A DNA stretch of 64,000 nucleotides from Candidatus Sericytochromatia bacterium (GTDB lineage Bacteria; Cyanobacteriota; Sericytochromatia; UBA7694). The notes beneath the pieces are model-generated. The model ran no database searches. It was not told the DNA's origin and was given only the letters and a program-made list of their open reading frames with translations. Of this stretch, positions 42,370 to 51,046 are shown in pieces. The DNA lies in assembly GCA_018780035.1 (NCBI GenBank), contig JADMKE010000020.1:124001-188000 (forward strand), in the 5' to 3' direction. Each line of letters opens with the position of its first letter. The first letter of the stretch is position 1. The position numbers were made by a program, and so were the translations under genes.

Positions 42370-43322
42370 TAGATTTTGATTTCTGCTTCAGAGACGGGGG
42401 CGTTGAGTTGAATATTGTTCAACTTCAAAGAAAAAACCAACTTGTCGCCTTCAAACATCTCATGCATGCGAATAAAATGGTCTTCCATATCGATGCCCAG
42501 CAGTTCGCGGGTAATGCGTTGATCAAACGAATTGGCATTTGTATATTCCAGAATGGCAATCGTGCGGCCATTGATCTGGGTTTTGCCCAGTACTTTTGGC
42601 TGCTGTGAGCCACTCAAGAGGCGTTTGGCGATGGCAAAGGCATCAATTTGGTCCAGGCGGTAGCCTCGGGGGGTTGAGAGCCGTTCATCGTTCATCTTGG
42701 TATCCACTTTGACAAAACCCAAGGCACCACCGGGACGCACCGAAATGGCCTCTTTGCCCGCTTGATAGCCCATTTTGACACCCACATAAAGTGAATTGGT
42801 GTGTTTGAGTACTTCGATTTTGGCTTGGCCTTTTAAGGCAAACATATTAAAACTCAGGCGAGAAGGGGTTTTGCCACTGACCATTTCAAAGCCTTCAACC
42901 ATAAATTTAAAGCTGTCCAGGGAGTTAAAACGGGCCACCGCTTTGGTGACCAATTGCTGAGCAACGGAAACCTGTGGGGCTGCCGCTTTGGCAGGCATGG
43001 CGAGAGGAGCCCCTTTGACGGAGGTTGCAGGCTTGGTTGCTGCGGATTTGACGGGGGCGGCTTTGCTGCCAGTTGTGTTTTGCTGGATTGTGGCATTTGG
43101 ATTTGATGCCCGTGTCTGGCTGGTTGCTGGGCTGGTTACTGGGTTGCTTGTTGGATTGGGCTGCTGGCCCAGCTGTTGTGTGTTTGGCAGATTGTTCTGG
43201 GAATAGGCCATCTGCTGCGCAGCATACCCCGGATAAGCTGCGCTATTGGGGACATTGCCAGAACAGCCACTCAGGCTATTTAAAGCGGCCAGGGCCAAAA
43301 CAACAATGATCTGATTTTTCAT
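42369..43322 (-). CDS. LolA/DUF1571-like lipoprotein
   Basis: This 317-residue exported lipoprotein has signal VVLALAALNSLSGC with lipidated Cys20. A low-complexity region of Pro, Asn, Gln and Thr runs to about residue 120. The C-terminal 190 residues are beta-rich (FKFMVEGFEMVSGKT, EVLKHTNSLYVGVKMG, IAILEYTNANSFDQRITRELLGIDMEDHFI) and resemble outer-membrane lipoprotein-sorting/DUF1571 domains. It could carry or sense lipids in the periplasm. It stands alone, converging with ahcY. Family assignment by pattern only. Confidence 0.6.
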   Translation of the reverse strand: MKNQIIVVLALAALNSLSGCSGNVPNSAAYPGYAAQQMAYSQNNLPNTQQLGQQPNPTSNPVTSPATSQTRASNPNATIQQNTTGSKAAPVKSAATKPATSVKGAPLAMPAKAAAPQVSVAQQLVTKAVARFNSLDSFKFMVEGFEMVSGKTPSRLSFNMFALKGQAKIEVLKHTNSLYVGVKMGYQAGKEAISVRPGGALGFVKVDTKMNDERLSTPRGYRLDQIDAFAIAKRLLSGSQQPKVLGKTQINGRTIAILEYTNANSFDQRITRELLGIDMEDHFIRMHEMFEGDKLVFSLKLNNIQLNAPVSEAEIKI

Positions 43323-43458
43323 GTGAATACGGATTTCTCTACTCTCTTACTCGCTGATTTATTTATCTGGCTGTTTTGAGAATACTTTCTGAAGATAAGG
43401 ATAGCGTCGCATTAAGCTTTATTTAAAAGCGGGTGCAACTCCGGCTTATAAAATCCAG

Positions 43459-43464
43459 TATAAT
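43459..43464 (+). promoter_or_regulatory. -10 box of the phosphodiesterase/desaturase operon
   Basis: A perfect TATAAT lies 18 bases before the ATG at 43483, giving a short leader. A clear -35 hexamer is not seen. Confidence 0.4.
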
Positions 43465-43482
43465 TGAGCCTGAAAAACTGCC

Positions 43483-44418
43483 ATGAAACCGATTCACACT
43501 TTTTTTATCCAGCTCGAACGCTGGCTTCATCCCCTGATCAAAGAAGTCATCGCCAAATCGCTGGTCTATTATTTTGCCCTGAAAGAATTCAACGAATACC
43601 ACCAAGACCGCTATTTGGGCCACACCCACCTTTTGGACCGTCTCGATCGGCTTGTAAATACGGCACACCGAGGCTTTTCGGGGGTTTATCCCGAAAACAC
43701 CTTGCTGGCCTTTGAACAGGCCCTGGCCCAGGGCGCAGACATGATCGAGCTGGATGTGCAACTGAGCGCAGATGGCGAAATTGTGGTTTGCCACGACCCG
43801 ATGTTAAAGCGTTTGACGGGCCAAGCCGTGTATATTCGTGATTTACCCGCGCAAGCACTGCGTGTTTTTGATGTCGGGGCCTGGAAGTCAAATGACTTTC
43901 GCGGTCAACAGATTCCCACCCTCAGTGAAGTATTTGCCTTGATTCCCCCTGAGACCCTGATCAATATTGAGATCAAACACGAGGCCAGCAGCTTTTTTAA
44001 TTGGCAAACGGAAAAGGCTGTGCTCGCGCTGGTCAAAGCGCATCGACGCGAAAAACAGGTGATCATTGCAGCTTTTAATCCGATGATCGTCAACCGCATC
44101 CGCAAATTGGCCCCTGAGATCTCAACGGCTTATCTGATCACCCAGACTTTAAATCCCCTTTTGCTCTATTTGCTGACCCGCATTCGGGCCCGTTATCTAC
44201 ATGTGGATCTGCGCTATTTGAGCCCAAAGATCGTCAAGGCCCTGCAAGCAAAAGGTCTGCAGGTCTTGGGTTATACTTTAAATAGCGTTGCAGATTTCCA
44301 ACAGGCTTCAGCATTGGGGCTGAAAGGCATCATTACCGATTACCCGGATCGCCTGCACGATTTTTTAACACAAGCCAAGCCAATTGGGGCTCAGGAAGAG
44401 ACAGATGGAAGCGGCTGA
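43483..44418 (+). CDS. glycerophosphodiester phosphodiesterase
   Basis: This 311-residue GDPD enzyme hydrolyses glycerophosphodiesters (deacylated phospholipid) to glycerol-3-phosphate and an alcohol. The active-site blocks AHRGFSGVYPENTLLAF, IELDVQLSADGEIVVCHD and NIEIKHEASS give the catalytic His pair and metal-binding Glu/Asp residues. An N-terminal extension of about 55 residues with a hydrophobic helix (FFIQLERWLHPLIKEVIAKSLVYYF) may hold it at the membrane. It overlaps the next gene, a fatty acid desaturase, by 14 bases, so it is the first gene of a lipid-related operon. Confidence 0.92.
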   Translation: MKPIHTFFIQLERWLHPLIKEVIAKSLVYYFALKEFNEYHQDRYLGHTHLLDRLDRLVNTAHRGFSGVYPENTLLAFEQALAQGADMIELDVQLSADGEIVVCHDPMLKRLTGQAVYIRDLPAQALRVFDVGAWKSNDFRGQQIPTLSEVFALIPPETLINIEIKHEASSFFNWQTEKAVLALVKAHRREKQVIIAAFNPMIVNRIRKLAPEISTAYLITQTLNPLLLYLLTRIRARYLHVDLRYLSPKIVKALQAKGLQVLGYTLNSVADFQQASALGLKGIITDYPDRLHDFLTQAKPIGAQEETDGSG

Positions 44419-45538
44419 ACGTGAGCGCTACGACGCTATTCAAATGGCTTTTGATCAATTGCAAGCCCGCTACCGGGCCCAATTGGGTGCAGAAGATATT
44501 GCCTATATCCAGGGGCTGCGGCAAAAGAGCCGGATCTTTGAATTGATTGGCAGAGGGCTGATCTGGTTTGGCTTTGATCCCTTGAGTTGGGTGCTCGGAT
44601 CGGTGTTTTTATTTTTGCACCGCAATCTTGAAAGCATTGAAATTGGCCACAATGTCTTACATGGCCAATACGATTATTTTCCTGAAATTCCGGAGTTTCA
44701 CGCCAAAAATTTTCGCTGGAAATCCCCGATCGACGAAGAGGGCTGGCGGCGGGAACACAACAATATGCACCATGTCTTTACCAATGTCTATGCCAAAGAC
44801 CCCGATCTGACCCATGGGATTCTCAGAACCAATGATCGCCTGCCCTGGAGCCCCTGGCACCGCATTCAATTCCCACTCTACCTCTTGTATTTTTACCCCT
44901 TTATGACCTATAAATTTAACGCCCAAAATCTGGGATTTAACAGGGCCTTTATTGCCAAACACTTTCCCTCCATGGAGGGCTATGCCGAATTAAATTATGT
45001 GATAGACGGCGGTGACCCCAAAGCCTTGCGCAAACGGGATTTTCGCGCCAAAGCGCGGGTAATTTTAAAGGAGTATTATCTCTTTCCTCTTTTGGCGCTG
45101 TTGACGGGTTTTTCGCTGCTGCGGGTCTTCTTTGCCAATTTAAGCGTGGACATCGTCAACAGCCTGTGGATGACCTTTACCCTGCAGAGCAGCCATTTTA
45201 CCGAACCTTTGCAGGCAGAGAATTGTCTCGAACACAAAGGCAAATGGTATGAATCACAAATCCTTTCCACGATCAACTTTAAAGGCCGATTTAAATGGCA
45301 GTCTGTATTGTGGGGACATATCGACTACCAGATCGAACACCATCTCTTTCCCGATTTGCCTTCGCGTCACTATCCAGCGCTGGCCCCCGAAGTGCAAGCG
45401 ATCTGCCGCCAATACGGCATCGATTACAAATGCAATCCGAATATTTTTGTGGCGATTGCCCGCTATTTGGCGGTTTTTTGGAAGTATTCGTTTCCCCCCA
45501 AGCCCAATAATCTTGACCCTAATCAAATTGCAGTCTGA
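44405..45538 (+). CDS. membrane fatty acid desaturase
   Basis: This 377-residue membrane di-iron desaturase inserts a double bond into an acyl chain. The three histidine boxes are HNVLHGQYD, HNNMHHVFT and QIEHHLFPDL, in the spacing of front-end/acyl-lipid (DesA3 or linoleoyl-CoA-like) desaturases. Hydrophobic pairs lie at about 45-75, 160-185 and 230-265. ATG 44405 is preferred because AGGAAGAG lies just before it; it overlaps the phosphodiesterase gene by 14 bases. It lacks a fused cytochrome b5, so it needs an outside electron donor; a flavin/[2Fe-2S] reductase is encoded 3.5 kb away on the other strand. Confidence 0.9.
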   Translation: MEAAERERYDAIQMAFDQLQARYRAQLGAEDIAYIQGLRQKSRIFELIGRGLIWFGFDPLSWVLGSVFLFLHRNLESIEIGHNVLHGQYDYFPEIPEFHAKNFRWKSPIDEEGWRREHNNMHHVFTNVYAKDPDLTHGILRTNDRLPWSPWHRIQFPLYLLYFYPFMTYKFNAQNLGFNRAFIAKHFPSMEGYAELNYVIDGGDPKALRKRDFRAKARVILKEYYLFPLLALLTGFSLLRVFFANLSVDIVNSLWMTFTLQSSHFTEPLQAENCLEHKGKWYESQILSTINFKGRFKWQSVLWGHIDYQIEHHLFPDLPSRHYPALAPEVQAICRQYGIDYKCNPNIFVAIARYLAVFWKYSFPPKPNNLDPNQIAV

Positions 45539-45598
45539 TCACTGTCAATTGAAGTAATCCGCTTTCAGCATACGCTGGTGATAGAACTGGAGGGTATT

Positions 45599-46165
45599 AT
45601 GAAAAGCCACATCTTTATCACCGCAATCCTGATCAGCTCCGTGTTGAGTGCCTGTGCGAATAGGCCTTCAGCTTTAAATCCATCAGAACAACAATCTATT
45701 CTCTGTTTTCAGGATCCTGGTGCCTCTTTTCAGCTAAGTCAGAGCTGCGGTGCCCCTGGGGTTTTGCCGGTTTCTGCACCGTTGCCAAGCAGTCTTCCGA
45801 CTTGGCAGAGTCCGGATTTTAGTCAAGAATGTTGGGGGATTGCCAACAAGGCAGGTTCGACCACCATTGCTGCAGCTCCGATGTTTTTTCAGAAAATTGC
45901 CGCCAATAAATATCAGATTGGCGCATCAAAAGAAAATTCCGCGAAATCGCCAGAAGTACATACTTTTACAGCCAATAAATTAATCATGACCAGAAGCAGT
46001 GCGTCGTCCTCTTCTGAGGGCTGTGAGTTAGATGTGACTTATGGAAAAAATGTTATCACGGCCAAAAATGCCTCCTGTACAGGTACATCAATGACGCCAG
46101 GCCTTGAGATATATATTATGAAGTGTGATTATATTGATACATGGAACAAAGAGAATCCATCTTAG
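45599..46165 (+). CDS. small lipoprotein of unknown function
   Basis: This 188-residue exported lipoprotein has signal HIFITAILISSVLSAC with the lipidated Cys at about 17. The mature part has six or more Cys residues (ILCFQD, SQSCGAPG, QECWGI, EGCELD, NASCTG, IMKCDY) that could form disulfides, and it is Ser/Thr-rich. I recognise no family. ATG 45599 has a strong GGAGGG four bases upstream. It lies between the two arms of the lipid locus but is of different base composition (more AT-rich), so it may be a separate acquisition. It is followed by an AT-rich hairpin and a converging gene. Confidence 0.7.
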   Translation: MKSHIFITAILISSVLSACANRPSALNPSEQQSILCFQDPGASFQLSQSCGAPGVLPVSAPLPSSLPTWQSPDFSQECWGIANKAGSTTIAAAPMFFQKIAANKYQIGASKENSAKSPEVHTFTANKLIMTRSSASSSSEGCELDVTYGKNVITAKNASCTGTSMTPGLEIYIMKCDYIDTWNKENPS

Positions 46166-46170
46166 AAATA

Positions 46171-46191
46171 ACTTAATTCGCAATATTAAGT
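46171..46191. terminator. weak AT-rich hairpin between convergent genes
   Basis: ACTTAAT (46171-46177) pairs with ATTAAGT (46185-46191), followed by CTTTATTGTTT. It may end both converging units, but the stem is weak. Confidence 0.35.
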
Positions 46192-46241
46192 CTTTATTGT
46201 TTAAAAAATACTTAAATCAGCTATTTTTTTGTGGAGAAAGG

Positions 46242-47045
46242 CTAGGGGATTTTCTCCAAAATTTGGCGGGGGGGGATGTGCGGCAGAATTTCCGCCGTGC
46301 GCGCTTTGAGGCGAGACCAATGCAGGGTGGGCTGTTCGTGGTGGGCCACATGGTAGCCAATATTGAGGCTGATCAAATTAAAAATTCGACCGGTATACAT
46401 ATTCGCAGAGGTATAGATATCTTCTGCGGGCACATTTAAATGGTGCCAATAGGCCCCGAGCCAGACCAGGGCCCGGTTGATGCCATTGGCCAAGAGCAAA
46501 AAGCAAAAGGCCATTTTTAGATTCACGCTCAAAAAATAGGCATGTACAGCCAACCAAAAGAGCGTTTCAAGGATCAAGACACGCAGGTAGCGGGGCTTTT
46601 TTTGGCGGTAAAACTGCAGGGCCATCTTCAGGCAATCGGGGTAAATTTTGAGACTGCCCGAGACAATATACTCCAGTTTGCCCATGTAGGTGCCACTGTC
46701 GGCATGGCGCACCGAAGAGGTATCGTCGCGCGAATTGATGGGATTGCCGTGGTGGCCAATATTGTGGTGCAAGATCCACTCGGAACAGAGATGCCCCGCG
46801 CTGATGGCCAAGAGCAAATCAAAGGCGGTATTTAAAAGGGGTGAAACAAAGATGGGGTAATGCACATGGTTGTGTTGAACCAAAGAGGCAATCGGCTTAA
46901 AAAACAGCAAGAGCCCCACAACCAAACACAGGCCCAGGGCGTTCAATTCAACATAGAGTGGCAAGAGACTGAGCACCAGCACAAAGAGCACCAAGGTGAT
47001 GGAAATCAGGTCAATTTTATAGCGAATCAGGCTGGTTTTCTTCAT
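46242..47045 (-). CDS. membrane fatty acid desaturase/hydroxylase
   Basis: This 267-residue protein has four or more membrane helices and three His clusters: HNHVHYP, HHNIGHHGNP and HVAHHEQPTLHW. These match the di-iron fatty acid desaturase superfamily, in its short form without extra domains. The ATG at 47045 is chosen; the upstream in-frame codon is a TTG. It is the last gene of a four-gene minus-strand operon (50155 to 46242) that also holds a reductase, a second His-rich membrane protein and a glycosyltransferase, and so probably acts on the lipid made there. Regiochemistry is unknown. Confidence 0.85.
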   Translation of the reverse strand: MKKTSLIRYKIDLISITLVLFVLVLSLLPLYVELNALGLCLVVGLLLFFKPIASLVQHNHVHYPIFVSPLLNTAFDLLLAISAGHLCSEWILHHNIGHHGNPINSRDDTSSVRHADSGTYMGKLEYIVSGSLKIYPDCLKMALQFYRQKKPRYLRVLILETLFWLAVHAYFLSVNLKMAFCFLLLANGINRALVWLGAYWHHLNVPAEDIYTSANMYTGRIFNLISLNIGYHVAHHEQPTLHWSRLKARTAEILPHIPPRQILEKIP

Positions 47046-47061
47046 AAGCAATCGGTGGAAT

Positions 47062-48306
47062 TCAAGGCTTGCTCTTGGCTTGCAACAGATGTTCAGCGAT
47101 CAAGGCTGTTGAATTTTGTTTGGGAAAGTTTTGCAAATTGCGTTTAAGATCCGCATATTTTTCGGGCTGGGTCAATAAAAGGTCCAGAATGGCTTTGAGG
47201 CCTTGGCGAGAGCGAAAGACCATGCCAATTTTATGCTGCTCGACATAGGTATCATTGCCCCGCTCTTGCCACATAATATAATTGGAGGCATCAATCAGCA
47301 GGGGCAGGTTTTGGGTGATGCTTTCGACCAGGGAGACCGAACCGGGTTTGGTCAGCAGCAGGTCTGAAACCTGCATCAATTCGTCGATCTCACGCGTAAA
47401 GCCCATGACTTTGATCGGGATCTTTGAAGATCGGGCATAGACTTCGAGCAGGGCTTGAACCTGTCTGCTCTTGCCGCAGCAGGCGATGATTTGAATCGGC
47501 AAACCCAGACTGTCGATCAGTTTGCAATAGCTGTAAATGCTCTGGGAGCCGTTGGCCCCCATCAGAATCAAGAGCGTAAAGCGCTCGGGATCCAATTGGT
47601 ATTTTTGTTTGAGACTGGCAATATCTGCCCCCTGCTGGTAAAAGCGGGGGTGAACCGGTAGGCCGGTCACCTGCATTTTTTCTGCGGGAATGCCCCGCTG
47701 CTCAAAAAAGGTTTTGGCATCTTCGGTCGGCACAAATGAAAAGGCCTGCTCAGGCATAATCCAATTGTGGCGCATGCTGACGAGATCGGTGATCACGGTA
47801 TAGAGCGGGATCTCTTTTTCTTTCTGGAGAAATTGCAGACCATGGTAGGTGATCTCCTGGGTGGCGGGCACAAAAGCGACAATGGACTCAGGCTGAAATT
47901 CAGCGACAATCTGCGCATTGCGCAGGGCAATATACTGATGAATAACGGGCAATTCCATCATATACACTGAGTTAAACAAAAAGGGCTCCATCCAATAGGT
48001 GCCCATTTGAATGGAGTGGTTATACGCCTCTTCGATCCCGCGCGAAAACAGCCGTTGCGGGGTGTTGAGAATATCTACCGCAGGCATTAAATAGACACAG
48101 GCATCGGGCTGCTCGCTGAGAATTTGCGCTTTGACAGCATTGGCGGTGGTGCGATGCCCGCCGCCAGAATCGGCAATAATAAACAAAAACCGCCGTTTGG
48201 CTGTACGGTAATTGGTTTTTTCGAGTTGGCGTCGGGCCTCGTTTTTAAACTTCAGCAATTGATCGCTGGGGCTCAAGATCTGATCCAAGATACGGATGAT
48301 ACTCAT
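47062..48306 (-). CDS. MGDG-synthase-like GT28 glycosyltransferase
   Basis: This 414-residue glycosyltransferase of the MurG/MGDG-synthase group transfers a sugar from a nucleotide donor to diacylglycerol in the best-known members. The N-terminal motif is FLFIIADSGGGHRTTANAV; the C-terminal donor-binding region reads VSDLLLTKPGSVSLVESITQNLPLLI, with the family's KPG element. The central YTVITDLVSMRHNWI is also typical. It sits in an operon with two di-iron enzymes and a reductase, so I infer formation of a glycolipid whose acyl chains are then modified. Sugar type and acceptor cannot be read from the sequence. Confidence 0.85.
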   Translation of the reverse strand: MSIIRILDQILSPSDQLLKFKNEARRQLEKTNYRTAKRRFLFIIADSGGGHRTTANAVKAQILSEQPDACVYLMPAVDILNTPQRLFSRGIEEAYNHSIQMGTYWMEPFLFNSVYMMELPVIHQYIALRNAQIVAEFQPESIVAFVPATQEITYHGLQFLQKEKEIPLYTVITDLVSMRHNWIMPEQAFSFVPTEDAKTFFEQRGIPAEKMQVTGLPVHPRFYQQGADIASLKQKYQLDPERFTLLILMGANGSQSIYSYCKLIDSLGLPIQIIACCGKSRQVQALLEVYARSSKIPIKVMGFTREIDELMQVSDLLLTKPGSVSLVESITQNLPLLIDASNYIMWQERGNDTYVEQHKIGMVFRSRQGLKAILDLLLTQPEKYADLKRNLQNFPKQNSTALIAEHLLQAKSKP

Positions 48307-48328
48307 GGGTCTGGGTTGGCTCCTGTTT

Positions 48329-49060
48329 TCATGGGGTTTGGATCAGATTCACATCCGACGTTTGCCTATTTTCTGGGGCAACATACATGCCCAGGGCCTG
48401 CATCTCTATATAGTCTTCGGGGCTGGGCAAACGTTGCTTGCGCCAGATCAGATCCCCACCCAGGAGCAGATTAAAATTGCAGTGGACATATTTGTGATGC
48501 AAAAAATGGTGCTGGGCCAAAAAGCGAAAATAACGGCTGCGCAAAAAGGGCAACATCCAAGGAGAGGCCGTATGGAGCGCCTGTGCATAATTCATGTGCA
48601 AATAGGGATGGGCAAAATGGGCCAGCCATTGGTAAAACAAAACAGGCAAAAGCGCACCGAGGCTAAACCAGGGACCGCCCCAAAAACAGAGCAGTGCATA
48701 ATGGGGCACGTGGGGATAGACGTATTTAATAAACTCTTTGAAACTGCCCACGCGCAGGCCATACGAATTGAGGGCAATTTGCCGTTTGCCACGCAAGGTC
48801 AGGTCTTCGCGCAAGGCGATTTCTTCTTCGCGAGAGCGAAATTGGGTCACATGGTCCTGACAAAAAGTGCGGTAATGGTGAACCACATGGTGGGAGTACC
48901 AGGAATTGTGGACATAACTGCCCATGGCACCCATACGCTGCCAAAACTTGCGGATGCGCGGGCCGGCATGCAAAAAATGGTGGTGAGAGGCTGATTCGCT
49001 GACACATAGCACCCCATAACCGATCAGCACGCCGCTCAAAATTTGAATCAGAATTGTCAT
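48329..49060 (-). CDS. fatty acid hydroxylase/sterol desaturase superfamily protein
   Basis: This 243-residue membrane protein is rich in His: ESASHHHFLHAG, SWYSHHVVHHYRT, HPYLHMNY and QHHFLHHKYVHCN. This fits the fatty acid hydroxylase/sterol desaturase superfamily (di-iron, membrane), with helices at about 1-25 and 120-145. It starts three bases after the reductase gene ends, so it is directly coupled to the most likely electron donor. It may hydroxylate or desaturate a lipid; the exact reaction is not predictable. Confidence 0.75.
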   Translation of the reverse strand: MTILIQILSGVLIGYGVLCVSESASHHHFLHAGPRIRKFWQRMGAMGSYVHNSWYSHHVVHHYRTFCQDHVTQFRSREEEIALREDLTLRGKRQIALNSYGLRVGSFKEFIKYVYPHVPHYALLCFWGGPWFSLGALLPVLFYQWLAHFAHPYLHMNYAQALHTASPWMLPFLRSRYFRFLAQHHFLHHKYVHCNFNLLLGGDLIWRKQRLPSPEDYIEMQALGMYVAPENRQTSDVNLIQTP

Positions 49061-49063
49061 GGT

Positions 49064-50155
49064 TTAATAGCCCAACACCACCCGCTCGGATTTGGCATAA
49101 GCACTGCAAATATACACTGCTTTGCCCTGGGTCTGCCCCTGCACTTGGCCTGCATGTAAAACCAATTTACAACTGCCACAATAACCTTTGCGGCAGCCTT
49201 TTTCCAGATTTAAGCCATGTTCCAAGCCCAGCTCCAAGAGGGTTTTTTGCCGATCTTCGGGCCGCATTTGAATTCGGTAATTATACGCACTGAAATAAAC
49301 TTCGGGCAGTGGCTCCGATTCAGACCAATCCACCTCTGCTGTTTGAAGACCACCAAAGTGTTCAATTTGCAAGCGCTCAGCCGGAAAGTTTAAGTTCTCA
49401 AGCGCCTGGATCACTGTCTGTTTAAACCCCTCAGGGCCACAGAGATAGATATCCTGTTGCTCAAAATGGGGGAAGAGCGCGCTGAAATTCTCGATTTTTA
49501 TCGCAGGAAGTGTGCCCGCTGCCGGTGTTTGAGAATAGGCCAGATCCAGCTGGAGACCTTCTGCTCGCCACTGTTTGAGGGTTTCAGCAAAGATCGTGTC
49601 TTGGGGATGGCTAAATTGGGCATAAAACTGAATCTGGGGGCGTAGTTCGGCAGGCATGGCAAGTAAATCAGCCAAGATGGCAAAACAGGGAGTAATGCCC
49701 GAACCGGCACAGATCAGCAGCAAAGATTTTTGCCCTCGATAGACAAATTGGCCCAAAGGCCCCCGCAGTTTTAAGACATCACCCACCTGAAGCGTTTCAT
49801 GTAAAGCGCTTGAAACTAAGCCCTGCCGTTTGACCGTGATCCAAAAGCTGTGTTGATTGTGCGCAGAAATGGAATAGGCCCGCTCCAGGTTTTGGCCCGC
49901 AACTTGATAACTGAGTTCAATATATTGACCCGCCTGCGGGGCTTGCCAGTATTGATTCGGCAAAAGCTCAAAGCTGACCACCTCGGGGGTTTCTTTTCGG
50001 CGTTGCAAGACCCGCGCCTGCAGATCATAGCTCCACAAAAACGGATTCAACCGCCGGGTCAGGTAATTGAAGGTATTGCTGCAGAAATAATCCAACCGAT
50101 CGCGCCCAAAGATTTGAAGGGTCCACGTATCTAGCATCGTTTTCAGTTTTTTCAT
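49064..50155 (-). CDS. flavin reductase with C-terminal [2Fe-2S] ferredoxin domain
   Basis: This 363-residue oxygenase-type reductase has FAD- and NAD(P)-binding domains (RAYSIS, LLICAGSGITPCFAIL and IYLCGPEGF) and ends in a plant-type [2Fe-2S] ferredoxin: GCRKGYCGSCKLVL with a last Cys in YICSAY. The spacing between the third and fourth Cys is about 20 residues, shorter than usual. It passes electrons from NAD(P)H to the di-iron enzymes encoded downstream; it is first in the operon with a promoter at 50189-50218. Analogous reductases serve acyl-lipid desaturases and hydroxylases. The partnership here is inferred from operon structure. Confidence 0.9.
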   Translation of the reverse strand: MKKLKTMLDTWTLQIFGRDRLDYFCSNTFNYLTRRLNPFLWSYDLQARVLQRRKETPEVVSFELLPNQYWQAPQAGQYIELSYQVAGQNLERAYSISAHNQHSFWITVKRQGLVSSALHETLQVGDVLKLRGPLGQFVYRGQKSLLLICAGSGITPCFAILADLLAMPAELRPQIQFYAQFSHPQDTIFAETLKQWRAEGLQLDLAYSQTPAAGTLPAIKIENFSALFPHFEQQDIYLCGPEGFKQTVIQALENLNFPAERLQIEHFGGLQTAEVDWSESEPLPEVYFSAYNYRIQMRPEDRQKTLLELGLEHGLNLEKGCRKGYCGSCKLVLHAGQVQGQTQGKAVYICSAYAKSERVVLGY

Positions 50156-50188
50156 TGCGTTTTTTTCACAGAATCATTCTACGCTGTC

Positions 50189-50218
50189 ATTATACGCTTT
50201 TCTGCACAGGACTTTGAA
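50189..50218 (-). promoter_or_regulatory. promoter of the reductase/hydroxylase/glycosyltransferase/desaturase operon
   Basis: On the minus strand TTCAAA (50218-50213) and TATAAT (50194-50189) are 18 bases apart, 34 bases before the reductase start. Confidence 0.55.
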
Positions 50219-50226
50219 ATGCGTAA

Positions 50227-50766
50227 CTATCCTGTCTGCAAAGGCTCCCAAACCAGGGGCTGAAAATAGGACAGCCGGTGAAAATCCGGCTCTGCATCCG
50301 GCTCTGCACCTGGCACGGCAAACAGGGCCAAATACCTGCGCTGCTCACCGCAGCCATGGATGGCATAGGCGTTAAAGGTCCAAGGTTCGGGAGGCAGGTA
50401 TTCCCAGGGGATCAGGGTCTCACCCCACCAGCGTTTGCCTTTGATTTTCCAGTGATAAGTCAAAGGCAAAGCGCGGGCAAAAGCCTGGCGAATGCCCTCC
50501 AAGCGCAATAAGAGATAATGCCCGTGGGGCCCTAACTCCAGCTCGGTGTATTGCTCACCATGCACCAAAAACATCTCCACCACCTCATAGTCCCAGAGCC
50601 CATCACTGGGCCCCACCGGAAAGGGCGGAGCGGGGTCGGCATAAAAAGGCGTTGCCACTTTAACTTCAAGGCCTTCAGGCAGGCGTGCCAGCGAAATTTT
50701 AACCTGTTCCTCGGGGCTGATGGGCAGGGCGTTCCAAGTTTGGCTGACACAAACGCTGAGCTGCAT
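50227..50766 (-). CDS. UPF0462 (C4orf33-like) protein
   Basis: This 179-residue protein closely follows the UPF0462 family known from animal C4orf33: KVATPFYADPAPP, GLWDYEVVEMFLV, TELELGPHGHYLLL, TLIPWEYLPP, FNAYAIHG and PDFHRLSYFQPL. The fold resembles DOMON/carbohydrate-binding beta sandwiches; no function is established. ATG 50766 is preferred over an upstream start at 50955, because the longer reading overlaps the 82-codon gene and adds an unrelated leader. It ends a three-gene minus-strand set with a membrane ATPase and a small membrane protein. Confidence 0.8.
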   Translation of the reverse strand: MQLSVCVSQTWNALPISPEEQVKISLARLPEGLEVKVATPFYADPAPPFPVGPSDGLWDYEVVEMFLVHGEQYTELELGPHGHYLLLRLEGIRQAFARALPLTYHWKIKGKRWWGETLIPWEYLPPEPWTFNAYAIHGCGEQRRYLALFAVPGAEPDAEPDFHRLSYFQPLVWEPLQTG

Positions 50767-50776
50767 GTCTGATGGC

Positions 50777-51025
50777 CTATTTGGGGTTATGCTGGTCGGG
50801 CAAAGAAGAATGAGCCGGGTGTTTGCCCCATTCAGAGGACGAAGAGCGAGAGACGGATCGGAAAGCCAGCAGCACAATCCCAAAGGCAAAAAATCCAACC
50901 GGGTAGGGCCAGGGGCTGGGAAGCACCCCTGTGAAAAGCACAAAGGCCAGACCAAAGACCACCATCACCGCGAGGGCGCGAATCAAGATGTGTTTGATTA
51001 AATTTAAACTCAGAGGATGTTCCAT
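50777..51025 (-). CDS. small membrane protein
   Basis: This 82-residue protein has two predicted membrane helices (ILIRALAVMVVFGLAFVLFTG and PVGFFAFGIVLLAF) and a charged C-terminal tail. I recognise no family. It lies 21 bases after the ABC ATPase gene and 10 bases before the UPF0462 gene on the minus strand, so it belongs to that set. No clear Shine-Dalgarno is visible, and the start is taken from the hydrophobic pattern. Confidence 0.55.
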   Translation of the reverse strand: MEHPLSLNLIKHILIRALAVMVVFGLAFVLFTGVLPSPWPYPVGFFAFGIVLLAFRSVSRSSSSEWGKHPAHSSLPDQHNPK

Positions 51026-51046
51026 GGGGGAATTCTAACACAGGCG

